The translations under genes were made by a program, and so were the position numbers. Positions 49,847 through 64,000 of a DNA stretch of 64,000 nucleotides are shown piece after piece. The notes beneath the pieces are model-generated. The model did not search any database. It was not told where the DNA came from and was given only the letters and a program-made list of their open reading frames with translations. This stretch comes from Coriaria nepalensis. Its lineage: Eukaryota; Streptophyta; Magnoliopsida; Cucurbitales; Coriariaceae. Within the stretch, counting starts at the first letter, position 1. Each line of letters begins with the position of its first letter. The stretch is from NCBI GenBank assembly GCA_027186245.1, contig CP114499.1:6949001-7013000 (forward strand), given 5' to 3'.

Positions 49847-50664
49847 ATTTATCAATACATTCTGACAAAGTCCTCAGTCCTAACAAACCTGAGGTCAGCT
49901 CCCGCCAACATCGCTGTCCAGAAATCTGGGGCCAACAACTTCCATTTAAATGTTTCCAGTTCCTTAACCTTAACACAAATACAGAGAACCATTACGTTTC
50001 TTCATTCTTCTTCAATGCTTCATAAGTGCGTATCATCGTCTCTCTCTTAGTTTGCTCATTGAAAAAGCAAAAATTCCATGATCTAACATTTTTTCAAATT
50101 TGGTATCAATGATGATTTTGGTGCTTTGGCTGGGGTCAGTGATGGTAAGTTGCTGGTGTATTTCAAGTCTTGACTAGCCTCGAGCTTTAGAAAAGAAAGG
50201 GCACAATGTAGATAGAAGTTCGCTTGCTTGCTCTCACAGTGTGGCTGGTTCATACTTTCGTGGAAGACATTCAGCTGATTCGTAGCTGACTGACAATAAC
50301 TGACAAATGTGCATGGTGTCTATACAGCCGTTAAGCTCGAGATTGGTCGAGTTTACATGTAAGTCTTAAACGATTTTTAACCGAACTTTCTTGCTAAATG
50401 CTTAATTGTGTCTTGGGCTTCAGCCCATCGTAAGAGCATCATGAGAGGATAAAGTCCAGAAAAAAAAAATCAGATCAATCAATGGGCTCAGAGCCCTACC
50501 TCAGCCCACTATTAAACAGAAACAGAAAAGTCAATACCCTTACACTCAAAAGTCAAAACCCTAGGCACCTAGAGTTTCTCTTTCTCTCTTTGTTTGGGCG
50601 CCAAGATAAGGAAAGAAAAAAGAAAGAGAAAGGAACAGGTGAGCTTGAGAGATAGCAAGGAAAT

Positions 50665-51505
50665 ATGCCAGTGCTAACGACGCTGTATTCCCTGCTAGAA
50701 GTTTGTCAGCACAATGCCCAAGACGACTGCTGGATTGTCATTGATCGCAAAGTACACCCCTCAACCTCTTTTGACTCATCAAATTATCTCATTTCATGTT
50801 GGGTCTTTATTTTCTTTCACTAATGATTCTTTTTCTCTTTATGGGTTTTGCGGTTTGACTATGATGTCTTTAGCTGTGTTTGGCTTAATTTCAAGAAGAA
50901 ATTATTGACTGTTTTGGATAATACCCCTCATGATCTTAGATTTGGCTAATTGGCATACTGTTTTCTTTTGTTTTTTTCCCCCGTCTTTTTGCCCCCTTGA
51001 ATTTTAGGTATATGATGTTTCATCATATATGAACGAGCACCCTGGTGGAGATGATTTATTCCTTGATTCAACGGGTATATTTTAAAGCTTTCAAATGTAT
51101 GACTGAACTGACTGTTTTTATTTTTTATTTTTTTTAATTGTCATATGACTACGAGTCTACAAGTACTTAAACTGGATCTTTCATGTCTCAAATGTAAAAA
51201 TAAAAATTAAAAAAAAAAAAAAAGGCAAAGATGCAGCCAATGATTTTGAAGGTGCTGGTCATCATAGCAAAGAAGCGCAAGAGCTCATGGACAGATTTTG
51301 CATTGGCGAGCTCGACGATGATGGATCTTTCCCTAAGATTCCGGAGCTTGAAATTTCCTCCGAGAAGAAGAAGAAGAAGAAGCGGCAGCAGCCATCGAGT
51401 TATGCTGAGAAATTAAGAGACTTTACAGAGAAATACTGGACTCTTCCAATGGCTTTAGTTGCTGTTTCTGTCATAGCTAGCTTCCTATACTTGCGTAGGA
51501 CTTAA
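50665..51505 (+). CDS. Tail-anchored cytochrome b5, 3 exons
   Basis: Modelled as join(50665..50751, 51008..51074, 51225..51505), 144 residues. It opens MPVLTTLYSLLEVCQHNAQD; the haem-binding motif EHPGGDD (axial His about residue 40) and the second ligand in FEGAGHHS (about residue 64) are both present. A Lys-rich linker (KKKKKK coded by AAG repeats) precedes a C-terminal membrane anchor WTLPMALVAVSVIASFLYLR and RT tail, typical of ER cytochrome b5 (AT1G26340 type, from memory). It donates electrons to fatty-acid desaturases, hydroxylases and P450s in the ER. Oddity: the exon 3 acceptor follows a run of about 16 A, with no pyrimidine tract. Confidence 0.88.
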
Positions 51506-51860
51506 TACGTGTCCTTCTCTTTTCTGGTCACTGATTCAAATGAATTCTTTGTTTAGAGAAGTTCAACATTCTTGATTCTTGAATTGAAACATTGTGAAGA
51601 TACAAGTTCTTTTCGACAGTATGACACGAGGAATAACATAGATTGTTTAAATTTTTTTCTTAATTACAGCAGATTTTGTCTCTATTTTTGTTTCTTTTTC
51701 ATAGTGCTATAGCATCTGTGAATACTAATGGATGCCCAAATCTTTACTAGAGGCTTTAGCCAGAAATATAAAATTACAAATACAAGATATTTTGTTTTTT
51801 GTCCTGTAAACTACATAATTAGTCGGGAAAAAAAAGAAAAAAGAAATAACACAAAAAAGA

Positions 51861-54580
<2,720 letters not shown>

Positions 54581-54635
54581 TGCTTAGCTTTGAATCGAGC
54601 TTATAGAAAGGAAGAGAGCTCTGGAAGCGCTGTTT

Positions 54636-56509
54636 ATGGCTTCTCTCTTTCCCTCACTTTCTCTCTTTTCAGAGGTTCGTTCTCTCTCTATCTCTCTCTA
54701 CTTACTGTATTTTTCCGACAGTTTCAGTTCATCATTTCTATCGTATCGTTTTCACTACTTGAAACGAAATCTAGATTTGACCCCTATTCTGGTTCAAATT
54801 TTAAAATTTCATTGTATTTGTTGAGAATCAAGTAGATAAGAAATGGATATCCCAACTGATTTCTGGTTTAAGCGATATTCATGTTTTACTGCCTCTTCAT
54901 ATATGCAGGTGTAGTTCGATCGGCCGAACTATAGCTTCCCTTACCTCAATTTCGTTCAACTTCAGGATTTCAGATTCCAGAAGAAATGGCTTCTCTCTGC
55001 AACATCTAAGAAGAAAATTGCAGAAAGTTTAGCTCAAGAAGATGAGGCTGTTAATGAAAAGGAAGAACCAGCAGAAAAGAAGACATCCAGAACAAGAAAA
55101 TTGACCTGCCAACGTACTAAGAAGAAAGCCTTACGAAATTCCGAGCAGGAGAATTCTGAATTACTGGCAGTTAATGATTCTTCAAATGAAGAAAGCTCCA
55201 TTTCGGACCAAAGAATCCAAGAAAACCCCTGGAAAAACTAGAAGAAGAGGTATTCTGATTATCCATGTAGTAGTACTTTCCTTTTCTTTTCTTTTTTCAC
55301 CCAAGTATTTTCTTTTATATAAATTGCGCCAGCTACTAAAACCATGACCAAAATTATTCATAGCTGCATCTAATTCTACTAGCACGGAGGAAGATAAAAC
55401 AACCAAAAAGAAGGTAAAAAGGGGTCGAAAGGCAAATAAGAAAAGTGATCACATCGATCATCAATTAAGTGAATCTGAAGTTAATGATAATGAGGAGTCT
55501 ACATTCTTAACTAATATAGAAACTGAAAAAGAGGACTCAGATTTAGATATTGATAATGGAGAAGATATAAGCCACAGATAGTTGGCCTCCTCTTGTCTGT
55601 TGTTTTGGCGCTGCTCAACATGCTTTCGTGCCTTCTGGAAGGCCAGCTAACCGACTAACCGACTATGAAATCCACGCGAGGAAGAAAGATGCTTTGTGGG
55701 CCCCAGAAAGGTTTGTTATGGCGCCAGGGGGGTCCGCTGGAAGCGTAGCGATTGCTCTGGCTAGCTTGGGTGGGAGATTGGCTTTCATGGGGAGGCTAGG
55801 GGATGATGAGTATGGTCAAGCTATGCTATATCGTATGAATGTGAACAATGTTCAAACCCGTTCTGTTAAAAGTTGATAGAAAGAAGTTAACAGCATTGTC
55901 TCAAATGAAGATCGGGAAAAGGGGTCGCATGAGAATGACTTGTGTCAAGCCTTGTGCTGAGGATTCTTTGTCCAAGTCAGAGATCAATACTGATGTGCTA
56001 AAGGAGGTAGACCCATTACTTAAGCATTTAGGCCCTGTTTAGTTAAGCATTTTCAAAACCCTGGTTGGATTTAATTTAATAAATTTCCAAACTCATCACA
56101 TCAATTTGAATATACGAATACTAAAAATCAAGTTTCGGAAATCCAGTTTTAAAACTGGCAAGGCAAATTGACCACCCTAATATGATTGCAAGACCTTTTC
56201 CTCATCACTGAGTTTAATTTTCTGGGAATGGTAGAAAATAAAATATTACCTATTCCGAAATGATGTATTATTTTCTTTTTTAGGTCTCTTGAGACTGATA
56301 GCAGTGCAGCCCGAGTTGACTCTGGATAAAGCTTATTTGGAGCGGACGGTAAACTGTGCGATTCAATGTGGGGTCATAGACCACTGGATTCTGGGTCGAA
56401 CCCGAGGATATCCTCCTAAAGATGATATGGAGGAAAACGTTGTTCCTGATGAGAATGGAATAAGGTCCATAACGGAACGGGAATTTCGGACTTTAGAGCC
56501 TATAAGTTA
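54636..56509 (+). pseudogene. FLN2: Decayed fructokinase-like 2 (FLN2) gene
   Basis: FLN2 is a pfkB-family protein of the plastid transcription complex (partner of the plastid-encoded RNA polymerase). Seen in order: transit-peptide-like MASLFPSLSLFSE; a Lys/Glu-rich basic-acidic region (55000-55560); NGEDISH, then in a shifted frame SGRPANRL and RFVMAPGGSAGSVAIALASL (55625-55876); a one-base shift at QTRSVK; then KLTALSQMKIGKRGRM, MTCVKPCAEDSLSKSEINTD up to an intron donor at about 56007. The next surviving exon begins LLRLIAVQPELTLDKAYLER and ends RSITEREFRTLEPIS. The central pfkB core of roughly 150-200 residues, including the GxGD region, is absent. Frameshifts lie near 55220, 55583 and 55870. 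This is a relic. Confidence 0.85.
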
Positions 56510-56514
56510 ACCAT

Positions 56515-57127
56515 AGTGTTTTAACCACATTTGGATGTACTTTTGTGTTCTTTTTTACTTCGTCATATGCTGTCCTGTGTGGTCTGGTCGGAAGTCTTCC
56601 TCTCTTGTAGAGTGAATTAAGCTTTTGTTTGGTTTTTCACTTCAACCCCCCTTTCTTTTTTGACTAGATGTAGCTTTTACTTGAATGATACTCCATTTTG
56701 GATATTCCCTTTCTAACGTAATGTGTTTGAATTGTTGGTGTAAGTTACAAATTTGATCCTTAAGCTTTTCGAACCTTTCTCAAATTTGAGCCTATCCCAT
56801 CATGGGCTTAAGTTTTTGGAAGAACCGTTCATGTCGAGTAATGTTTGTCAAAGAGAGCCATATATAAGTGAGGAACACCATTGTTTCCGACCTACGTTTC
56901 CATCTCATAACTTTTTAAACTTTATTATCCTCCTCTTACAAGAAAAAGAAAATAAAAACATCCCCAATCCACAGATAGAACGAAGAGGGCCAAGAAAAGA
57001 AAAAAAAAAGGCTCAAAATGAAGAATTTAACCCAAAAAAAAAAGAAGGAAGAAGTGGAATGAAGAGAAGAAGATGAGAAAGGATCAACAGGCTTTGAATC
57101 CACAGCCTACATACAATGGATCCAACC
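56515..57127. other. Convergent 3' spacer
   Basis: Downstream DNA of the FLN2 relic and the 3' untranslated region of the lactonase gene. The open frame at 56753-57076 is a Lys/Arg-rich low-complexity artefact. Confidence 0.6.
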
Positions 57128-57981
57128 CTACTCGGAGAATTTAAAACTATCGAGTTTCGAAGCAGCCGCCCTATCCATAAACCAAACCAACTTCCCTTTC
57201 CTCGGCTGCACCATCCTCGCCGGAAGCAACGGGCAGTTGGGCCCCACATCACCTACTGCCAGGTGTACGGCCTCAGCCGTACTCTCACCCGTAACAACCA
57301 CGACCACATTAGAAGCCGAGTTGATCACGGGCAGAGTAAACGTGATTCTCTCGGGCGGGGGTTTAGGGGAATCCGTCAAGAAAGTGACCCATTCATCCTT
57401 CTCCTCGAGCACAGGGTGGTCAGGGAATAGCGAGGCCACGTGGCCGTCTGGGCCCATCCCGAGAAGTATGAGGTCAAACTTGGGGCAGTCGCTTATGTCT
57501 GAAACGTTGATCGTTCGGGATTTGACCAGTTGTCGGATAACGAACTCATATTCAATGGCAGCTTCCTCGGCTGAGACTGAGTCGTTGATAGAATGTACAT
57601 GACTCGGAACAATTGGAACCTATAGAATCAAAAAGTACACCATCTTTCAAAATTGAAATTAACTCGAGGTTCATTTGGTTGAATGAGGTGTAGTTCACCA
57701 TAGATGAGAGAAAATGGCAGAGAAATGGAATTCAAAAAAGAAAAAGAAAGCAAAAGGAAAAGGTAAGAAAAAGTGATCAGAAACCTTGGATAAAAGCTTG
57801 TCTTTTGTGAGCTTGTAATTGCTATCATCATGACCCTTCGCCACAACTCTCTCATCAGCCCAAAATATGTACCATTTTGCCCAATCTACAGTCTTGCTAT
57901 AAGGAACTTCACACAGTTTCCTGATTTCCATTTCGAAAAAATTAAAAAAATTATTAAAAATGCAAAAGAATCATAAACAAG

Positions 57982-58026
<45 letters not shown>

Positions 58027-58217
58027 AAAATTAATAATAATGATTACCTCATTAAGCCAATGAGAGAACCACCAGACAAAGCAATAGCAAAAACACCTCT
58101 TTCCTTAACTGATGCTTCTGATAATTCAGCAATATAATCAGCCAAATCAGTGCTAAGCTCATCCAAGCTTTCATGAATCCTCAGCTCTCTGTCTTTTTGA
58201 TCCACAGATAGATCCAT
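57128..58217 (-). CDS. PGL1: 6-phosphogluconolactonase, cytosolic type, 3 exons
   Basis: Modelled as complement(57128..57619, 57785..57920, 58048..58217), 265 residues, close to Arabidopsis PGL1 (about 268). It hydrolyses 6-phosphogluconolactone to 6-phosphogluconate, step two of the oxidative pentose phosphate pathway. Family marks: ALSGGSL near residue 50, [19 protein letters not shown] (about 71-90), the signature [15 protein letters not shown] (about 155-169), and a C-terminal [20 protein letters not shown]. No transit peptide: the protein begins [18 protein letters not shown], so the cytosol (or peroxisome in some isoforms) is likely. The end FKFSE lacks a PTS1 tripeptide. All junctions are GT-AG and the frame is open. 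Confidence 0.92.
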
Positions 58218-58229
58218 TCTTGATTCTTG

Positions 58230-61200
58230 TAATCAATCAACAACAACACTACAAGAGGAGAAAAAAATAAAGAAATATTTATTCTTTTTACTATTCAGTG
58301 TGCTATAAAGTCAAATATTTAACATCATTCAATCTTCTTACGAAAAAGAAAAATTAAAGATATACTCTCTTCCACTTTCAGCTAATGGGCATTGATCAGA
58401 ACTGAGGGAGAAGAATGAGAAACCCTAACCCACATGCAATTTATATGCTTCTTTAAAAATCATAAAGATGGGATTTTTGACAAAATTCGAACAGACCCAG
58501 ATCATGATAACTCGCAAACTTTACAAGAAGAAGAACAGGGGTGATAGTTCTCATGTAATGCTAGGTAGATTTTGATGGAAACAGCAGAACATATAAATAC
58601 CAGATGAATTAACTAAGAAACAAGAAAAACAAGTGAGAGAGAAGGAAATACTTACAGAGAGGAGGAGAAGAGGAAGAAGAAGAAGAAGAAGAAGGTGGAA
58701 GAAGAGGGCATATAGACGAATTTATTATATAGTAATAATGAGGTAATATGTCATCATCTCTCCAATCCATTTACTTGATTATAATATTTTTTATATTAAA
58801 GAAAAGAAGAAGAAAAATAAAAAATAAAACACCAGAGAGAAGAATTTCAACCTTCTTCTGCCTTCCCACGTGCGATCAGTGATGGTGACGAACAACACAC
58901 TTGAAAGTTTCTCTCTCTATAAGAGAAGAGGAGATAGAGAGAGACTTCAGAGTAGCCTACTTCTAGCTCATTGCAATTATAACATCGATGTAAAAGCAAA
59001 AAAGAAAAAAATGGCGATTATTTGAGTTCACTGTTTGGATGGAAGGAACAGAATAAAGAGGGAGAGGGGTGGGGAGGAGAAAAGCAGGAGAAATGTGGGG
59101 GAGAACTCTGATATTTTTGTTTTTATAAATTAAAATTGTGGTCTAAATGAGGAGAGATATTATATTATATTATAATTTTTATAAAAAAAAAAAGAATTGA
59201 TCTATAAAAAAAAATAAAAGAATCGATATGAGAAGGAAGATGAAGAATTCAGTCTAAAAATTGAGTTCGGTATGTGAAGAAAAAAATTAAACTCAATTTA
59301 AGAAAAGTAAAATATTTTGGTATGGGAATAGAGTTCAGTCTGTAAATGAAGAAATTTAATTCGATTTATAAAAAATAAAAAATTAGGTCTAAAAGTGATT
59401 TTGAAATATTGTAAAATACAAAATTTTAGGTCTTTTAAGTATCTTATACAATTATGTATTAGCCGTATAAACTTTTATATTAATATAAGTGATTTTGATG
59501 TGACACATATTTTAACTATTAAATATATAAAAACGATCGAAATTTATATATAAGAATATATAAAGACAATAAAACAATGATTGAATTCTCTCCCGATCAA
59601 ACGTAATATTGATATATGTAAGTAATAATCATCTTTACTATTTCAACACTCAATTCAAAATATTAATATTATTTTTTTTTTCGACTCTTTTTATTCTTAG
59701 AGGATTACTTTTTTTTTAAAGGTTTAAATGAAATTCATTAAAAAAAAGTAACTTATGGATATAATGGATGATTTATATAAATTAATTAATTAATTATAAT
59801 TATAAATATTATATATACAATTATAATTAATTGATTTATTACGTCTCAAAAAATTTCCACTAAAAATTTTAGTATATTATTATTATTATTTTCCTCTAAT
59901 GATTTGAATAATAATTAATAAGCATTTTCTTGATTATTAGGTTAGAGAAATTTTAGTCATACAATGCATTTTCTTGTTAAGAAAATTTTTTTTATTTATA
60001 TATATAGTTTTCTGTTAACTTGATCACACAAAAAATTATGTTTGCGTGTCCCTTAAGACATGTTAAGACACTTATTATAGTTTAAAAATTAGTAATGCGT
60101 CTTACACTTCACCTCATGATCGCCTTCTTCATCTCATATTTTATCTACTACTTTGATGAACAAATTGCAAAAAGCTAATTGAATCCACATCTATGATCAT
60201 GAAGTTTATGCATTACATAATCCATACCATATTTTAACTAAGTCTTACAGATCTGTAATACAAAGCTTATATATATAATATTAAAAAAAAAAAGTTTTTG
60301 AAGAAGTTCATATGTAACTCTATTCATGGTTATGCCATTTTAAGCGTTTGGAGGTATTTCATAATTGTAATTGTAAGAACCAAACTTTATGTCACTTTTC
60401 ATGGGGTTTTGTACCGAAGATATCATCATTTGAGCCATCGTTTTCTTTGGTTTCTCCGATCCCCACCACATAATTACAAAAAGGAGAGAAGAAAATGACT
60501 CCAGATGAAATATAAAAAAATAAAATAATGATCAGATAGAAGAGTTTGGAATCTAGATCACTTGTATCAAAATCAAGCAAACAGTAGGGGCCATTATTAG
60601 ACGGAGAGTTTGTGTTTAAGAACAAAGCTTCGCCACTCAATCTCTCATTCATCATTACGTAGTTTGAGACCTCAATCAACCTCAACCTCAACCTCCACCT
60701 CCACCTCCACCTCTAGCTTGATGAATCATTCAGCAATCAGTTCACGCTTATGCAATTGGATATGATCCCTACATAAATAATTTCAACTTTAAACTTTGTT
60801 GCTAATTACCATTATAGCACTTGGATTTAATTGTCTTAATTACTTTTGATTATTATTCATAGTATCTTTCTTTTTCTGTGGTTTTCATGCGATCGATCAT
60901 TTGCTACCTCACTATACTATACAATACTATACTATATACTATGTAATATATATATATGCAGTCTACAGTATAAAACTAGAGTTAGGCAGGTTTGGATCAA
61001 GCTATAGTGCCTCCCTACACCCAACATTTGTCTAACTTTAGAGTCATTATCTGCTAATTTCATTTTTTTTATATAAATAATAATAACATAATGGTTGCTC
61101 ATTAGAATGACTAATCATGTTTCAAAGATTATTAAAAAAAACATCGTAAGTTTAAAATTCATATAAGCTTCTTATTTCTGACATGACACTTGAATTATTA

Positions 61201-64000
61201 TACTTACATCAAGAAAATAATATTATGTATTATATATAAATTTACATTTTTATCTGAAAATTAATTAATAATAAAAAAAAAATTATTATTTTTATACATT
61301 AAAATTTCAAAACCATGTTTTAGGAATTTTCAACTAAGTAAGAGCCCCAAAAAAAATAAAAATAAATAATGAATAATAATTTTCAATTGCATTTGGTTAT
61401 GGTTGAAATTTTCCTTCTTGTCTTACTAATTATTTCATCACCCATTTCATTTACCAATTGGAACAGCAAAACCTTGGGAAGTCAATATTTTAAGACAAAG
61501 ATAGGTGTGACGTGTGTGTGGGAATTTTACTCGAGACTTGACACATGCATTGCGTAATTTAGTTTGAAAGATTCAAAGGGCAAGATCAGTAGCTACCTAT
61601 CTCTTATCTCATAATAATGCACACAGTTTTGTCTCTGATTGTATTAGCCCAATCCCAATCCCAATCCCAATCCCAATCCCAATCCCAATCCCAATCCCAA
61701 TCATTACTCATCTCCCGATGTACACTTTTGCATGTGCACTTTACTCACAGAATTGAGCTCATCATTTTTTAATGTATTTTCTTAGATTATTTGTTAACAT
61801 ACTATCAAATATTATGAATTTATTACATTACTGTGGGCTGGTTGTGCCCAAATATCGATATCAAATTCAATAAATTCTTGAGGTTGAATTGAATTTATAG
61901 AAAATAAATTAATTATAATTATAAATATTAATTTTATATATTACATTACATTATATATGATTTTGTAATTTCTTAAAGATAGAATAAGTGGTAAGAGTAA
62001 ATAGGATAATTTAAACGTACTCAATTTTATTAAAATTATAATTTTTTCCTAAACATTTTAAAATTTTATAAATAGATCCTAGAAAGTTTCATAAAAGGTC
62101 TACTTTTTTTTTTTCCTTACTTTGATATAGTATCTTTTGCCTCTCCTAAATTTTTTTTTTTTTTTTTATGGTACTATGTAGTATATAGGATATATCTATA
62201 TACAATTGTAATTGATCCATCCTATGATTAGAGTAGACAAAGTTTACTTACATATGTAACATGTTAAAATACATTTAGCTTAATCTGTCACATGATATTA
62301 TTTTTAAAATAAAAAAATAGAAATTTGAATCACAAAAACTCTTTTATTTTCTTGAAAAAAAAAAGAAGAAAGGTGCTCCAATTTTGCCCTAAACAAACCT
62401 AGACATTCTAAGGTATTAATATAGAATTCTACACAATGGGTATAAACAAAACGTCACGTTAGTTCTAATTGACAGTAACCAACAAAAAAAAAATCTATAT
62501 ATCTATATATATATATATATATATATATATCACTTTCATATAAATCAATGCTCAATTCCCCTACCACCATTCTAAATTTGTTCATATATAGGTAGGCTAG
62601 TGCACAGTTTTATGATCAAAAACCAAAACATGCATCGATCTACATAATTTCAAAACAAAAGGGACATCACATTGTAGCTAATTTCCCCATTTGTTTGAAG
62701 ATATTTGTGATCATCATGAAAAGCATTGGTTTCGCATTATTCCTTACAATGATATAATGTTGCGTATGCAACAATATTGTCTAGTTCAATACGTCTGAAA
62801 TCACCACTTCCCCACCCTTCGATGGTTGATGTCAGATGTCAATTGTCAGGTAGGAACCTTTTCTCCTTTTAGGGTTGAAACAATAGTTTGTGTTATATAG
62901 ATAATAGGAAAATAACATGTCCTTAATTTTGTGTGGTGTGTGTATAGTATATATAGTACATCCTCCATCCCTTAACATCTTTTATATTCCGAGTCGACTC
63001 TATATGTTCGATCACATCATGTAGGGATCTCTTTCGTAAGATCGGTTTGATAGTTTGGGGAATCTTGATTATTACAAAGTAAACCCAGTAACCAATCAGA
63101 ATAAAAGTGGGGTTGGGAATAATTAGTTTATAGTAGTTGATTTTGTTCAAATAGTGAGAAAAATAAAGGGCCTAAATCCTGTGCAAAAACATGTAAGAAA
63201 ATCCAAGTTGTTTGTTTAAATGGTCCCATTTTTATCCTTAATGAGGTTTACTTCTGGGTCCTCCTGCACATATTGTGGACGCATTCTCCTTTTGATTGAC
63301 ACATACTTTATTATTATTATTATTATTTAATATATTTTATTTTAATTATATTATTATATATTAATAAGCCTGAAGATATGGGTATGTAATATAGCCTGCA
63401 AATTTCTTTGAATTTAATGACTTTTGAAATGTTTATTTCATTTCATACTTTCAATAATTAGTCCCACATTTTGTAGGGCCTAAGATGGGTATGACAGTGA
63501 CAATATGACCTCATTAATAATTATCTTGAAACTCTTCTTTGTATGTGTTTTTAGGACAAAACAATTAAGAATTTTAACGTTTTTTAAAATAAAAAATAAA
63601 AATAAAAATATATATATATAATAGTACTGTCATGTCTCAGTAATATCCGTCAAGTTTGGCTAAGAATGCACACCAATAATTGACCCCGAATTGGGCCACA
63701 CTCTCTCACATCGATCTTATGTTAATAATATGTTTACATTATATATATTGTATTGCTAGTAGGCTTTTTTTAATATTTGAAAAACATATAATAATAACTT
63801 ATAATATACTAATATTAAATTAAAACTAAGGGCCCACATCTAATTTATTGAAAGATATTATTCCCATTTTGAATATAAAGAATAAACGAAGGGCACTTAG
63901 AGTTGAGTTGAATTGCCTCTAAGAGTGTCACAAAAGCTAATAATAAGTATTAAGATAATTAATTTTTGATTAGGAGAATATGAAACAATGATAAATAATG
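58230..64000. other. Intergenic spacer, no gene recognised
   Basis: The first 700 bases are the lactonase leader and promoter, with GAAGAA repeats (58663-58695) and a possible leader intron. The remainder is AT-rich with microsatellites: CAACCT/CCACCT (60677-60712), CCCAAT (61648-61701), and AT runs near 58005 and 62490-62530. Open frames at 60298-60691, 61369-61557 and 62923-63150 show no family resemblance. Confidence 0.6.
61648..61701. repeat. (CCCAAT)9 hexanucleotide microsatellite
   Basis: Nine tandem CCCAAT units without interruption. Unlike plant telomere repeats (TTTAGGG). Confidence 0.92.

Larger units (their letters stand above)
45210..50600. other. Transposon-rich spacer between the CRC-like and cytochrome b5 genes
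   Basis: No gene recognised. It contains the CRC-like promoter (to about 46 kb), a tRNA-Asp relic, an hAT-type element and a TRIM-like element, listed separately. Open frames at 46400-46600, 47935-48135 and 48105-48308 have no family resemblance. Confidence 0.6.

Noticed and set aside
60392..60691. 99-residue minus-strand frame
   Set aside because: Mixed polar and hydrophobic translation without homology; includes microsatellite-derived LRLRL.
61648..61701. CCCAAT array considered as interstitial telomere or CRISPR-like repeat
   Set aside because: Unit differs from TTTAGGG and has no spacers; it is a plain microsatellite.

Overview
This is nuclear DNA from a eudicot flowering plant. It is AT-rich, with intron-containing genes bounded by GT-AG (occasionally GC-AG) junctions, long non-coding spacers, microsatellites, and proteins that are plant-specific or best matched to plant families (YABBY, SQUA-clade MADS, ACR-type ACT repeat, BIG GRAIN-like). 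There are no operons, ribosome binding sites or CRISPR arrays. Species cannot be fixed from the sequence alone.

Layout: 1-1.0 kb, a probable retrotransposon LTR fragment. 1.8-4.5 kb (-), BSD-domain protein. 6.1-7.7 kb (-), plant-specific protein ending GLLCCRF (gar2-related type). 8.3-15.4 kb, a spacer with a cluster of CACGTG boxes. 15.6-17.9 kb (+), ACR4-like four-ACT-domain protein. 20.8-23.3 kb (+), C-terminal J-domain protein. 23.9 kb (+), small membrane protein. 24.7-27.9 kb (-), decayed NOP14 copy. 29.1-33.6 kb (-), APETALA1-clade MADS gene. 33.7-41.8 kb, a spacer with a miniature LTR element close to the MADS promoter. 41.9-42.9 kb (+), BIG GRAIN 1-like gene. 44.2-45.2 kb (-), CRABS CLAW-type YABBY gene. 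45.3-50.6 kb, a transposon-rich spacer (tRNA-Asp pseudogene, hAT-type element, TRIM-like element). 50.7-51.5 kb (+), cytochrome b5. 51.9-53.3 kb (-), decayed HPPK/DHPS. 54.6-56.5 kb (+), decayed FLN2. 57.1-58.2 kb (-), 6-phosphogluconolactonase. 58.3-64 kb, a spacer with no recognised gene.

From memory, the order BSD, ACR4, J-protein, NOP14, AP1, BIG GRAIN-like, CRC, HPPK/DHPS, FLN2 follows the Arabidopsis chromosome 1 segment around AT1G69030-AT1G69200. Developmental and regulatory genes here are open. Three housekeeping-type genes that plants usually keep in one or few copies (NOP14, folate HPPK/DHPS, plastid FLN2) carry frameshifts, stops or loss of their core. The simplest reading is one homoeologous segment after whole-genome duplication, caught during fractionation, with functional copies elsewhere. 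The AP1 copy also looks in flux: its prenylation cysteine is Tyr, one intron has a GC donor, and an identical 58-bp duplication covers a splice donor.

Exon borders were placed by hand from reading frame, splice consensus and remembered family sequence. They should be treated as models.
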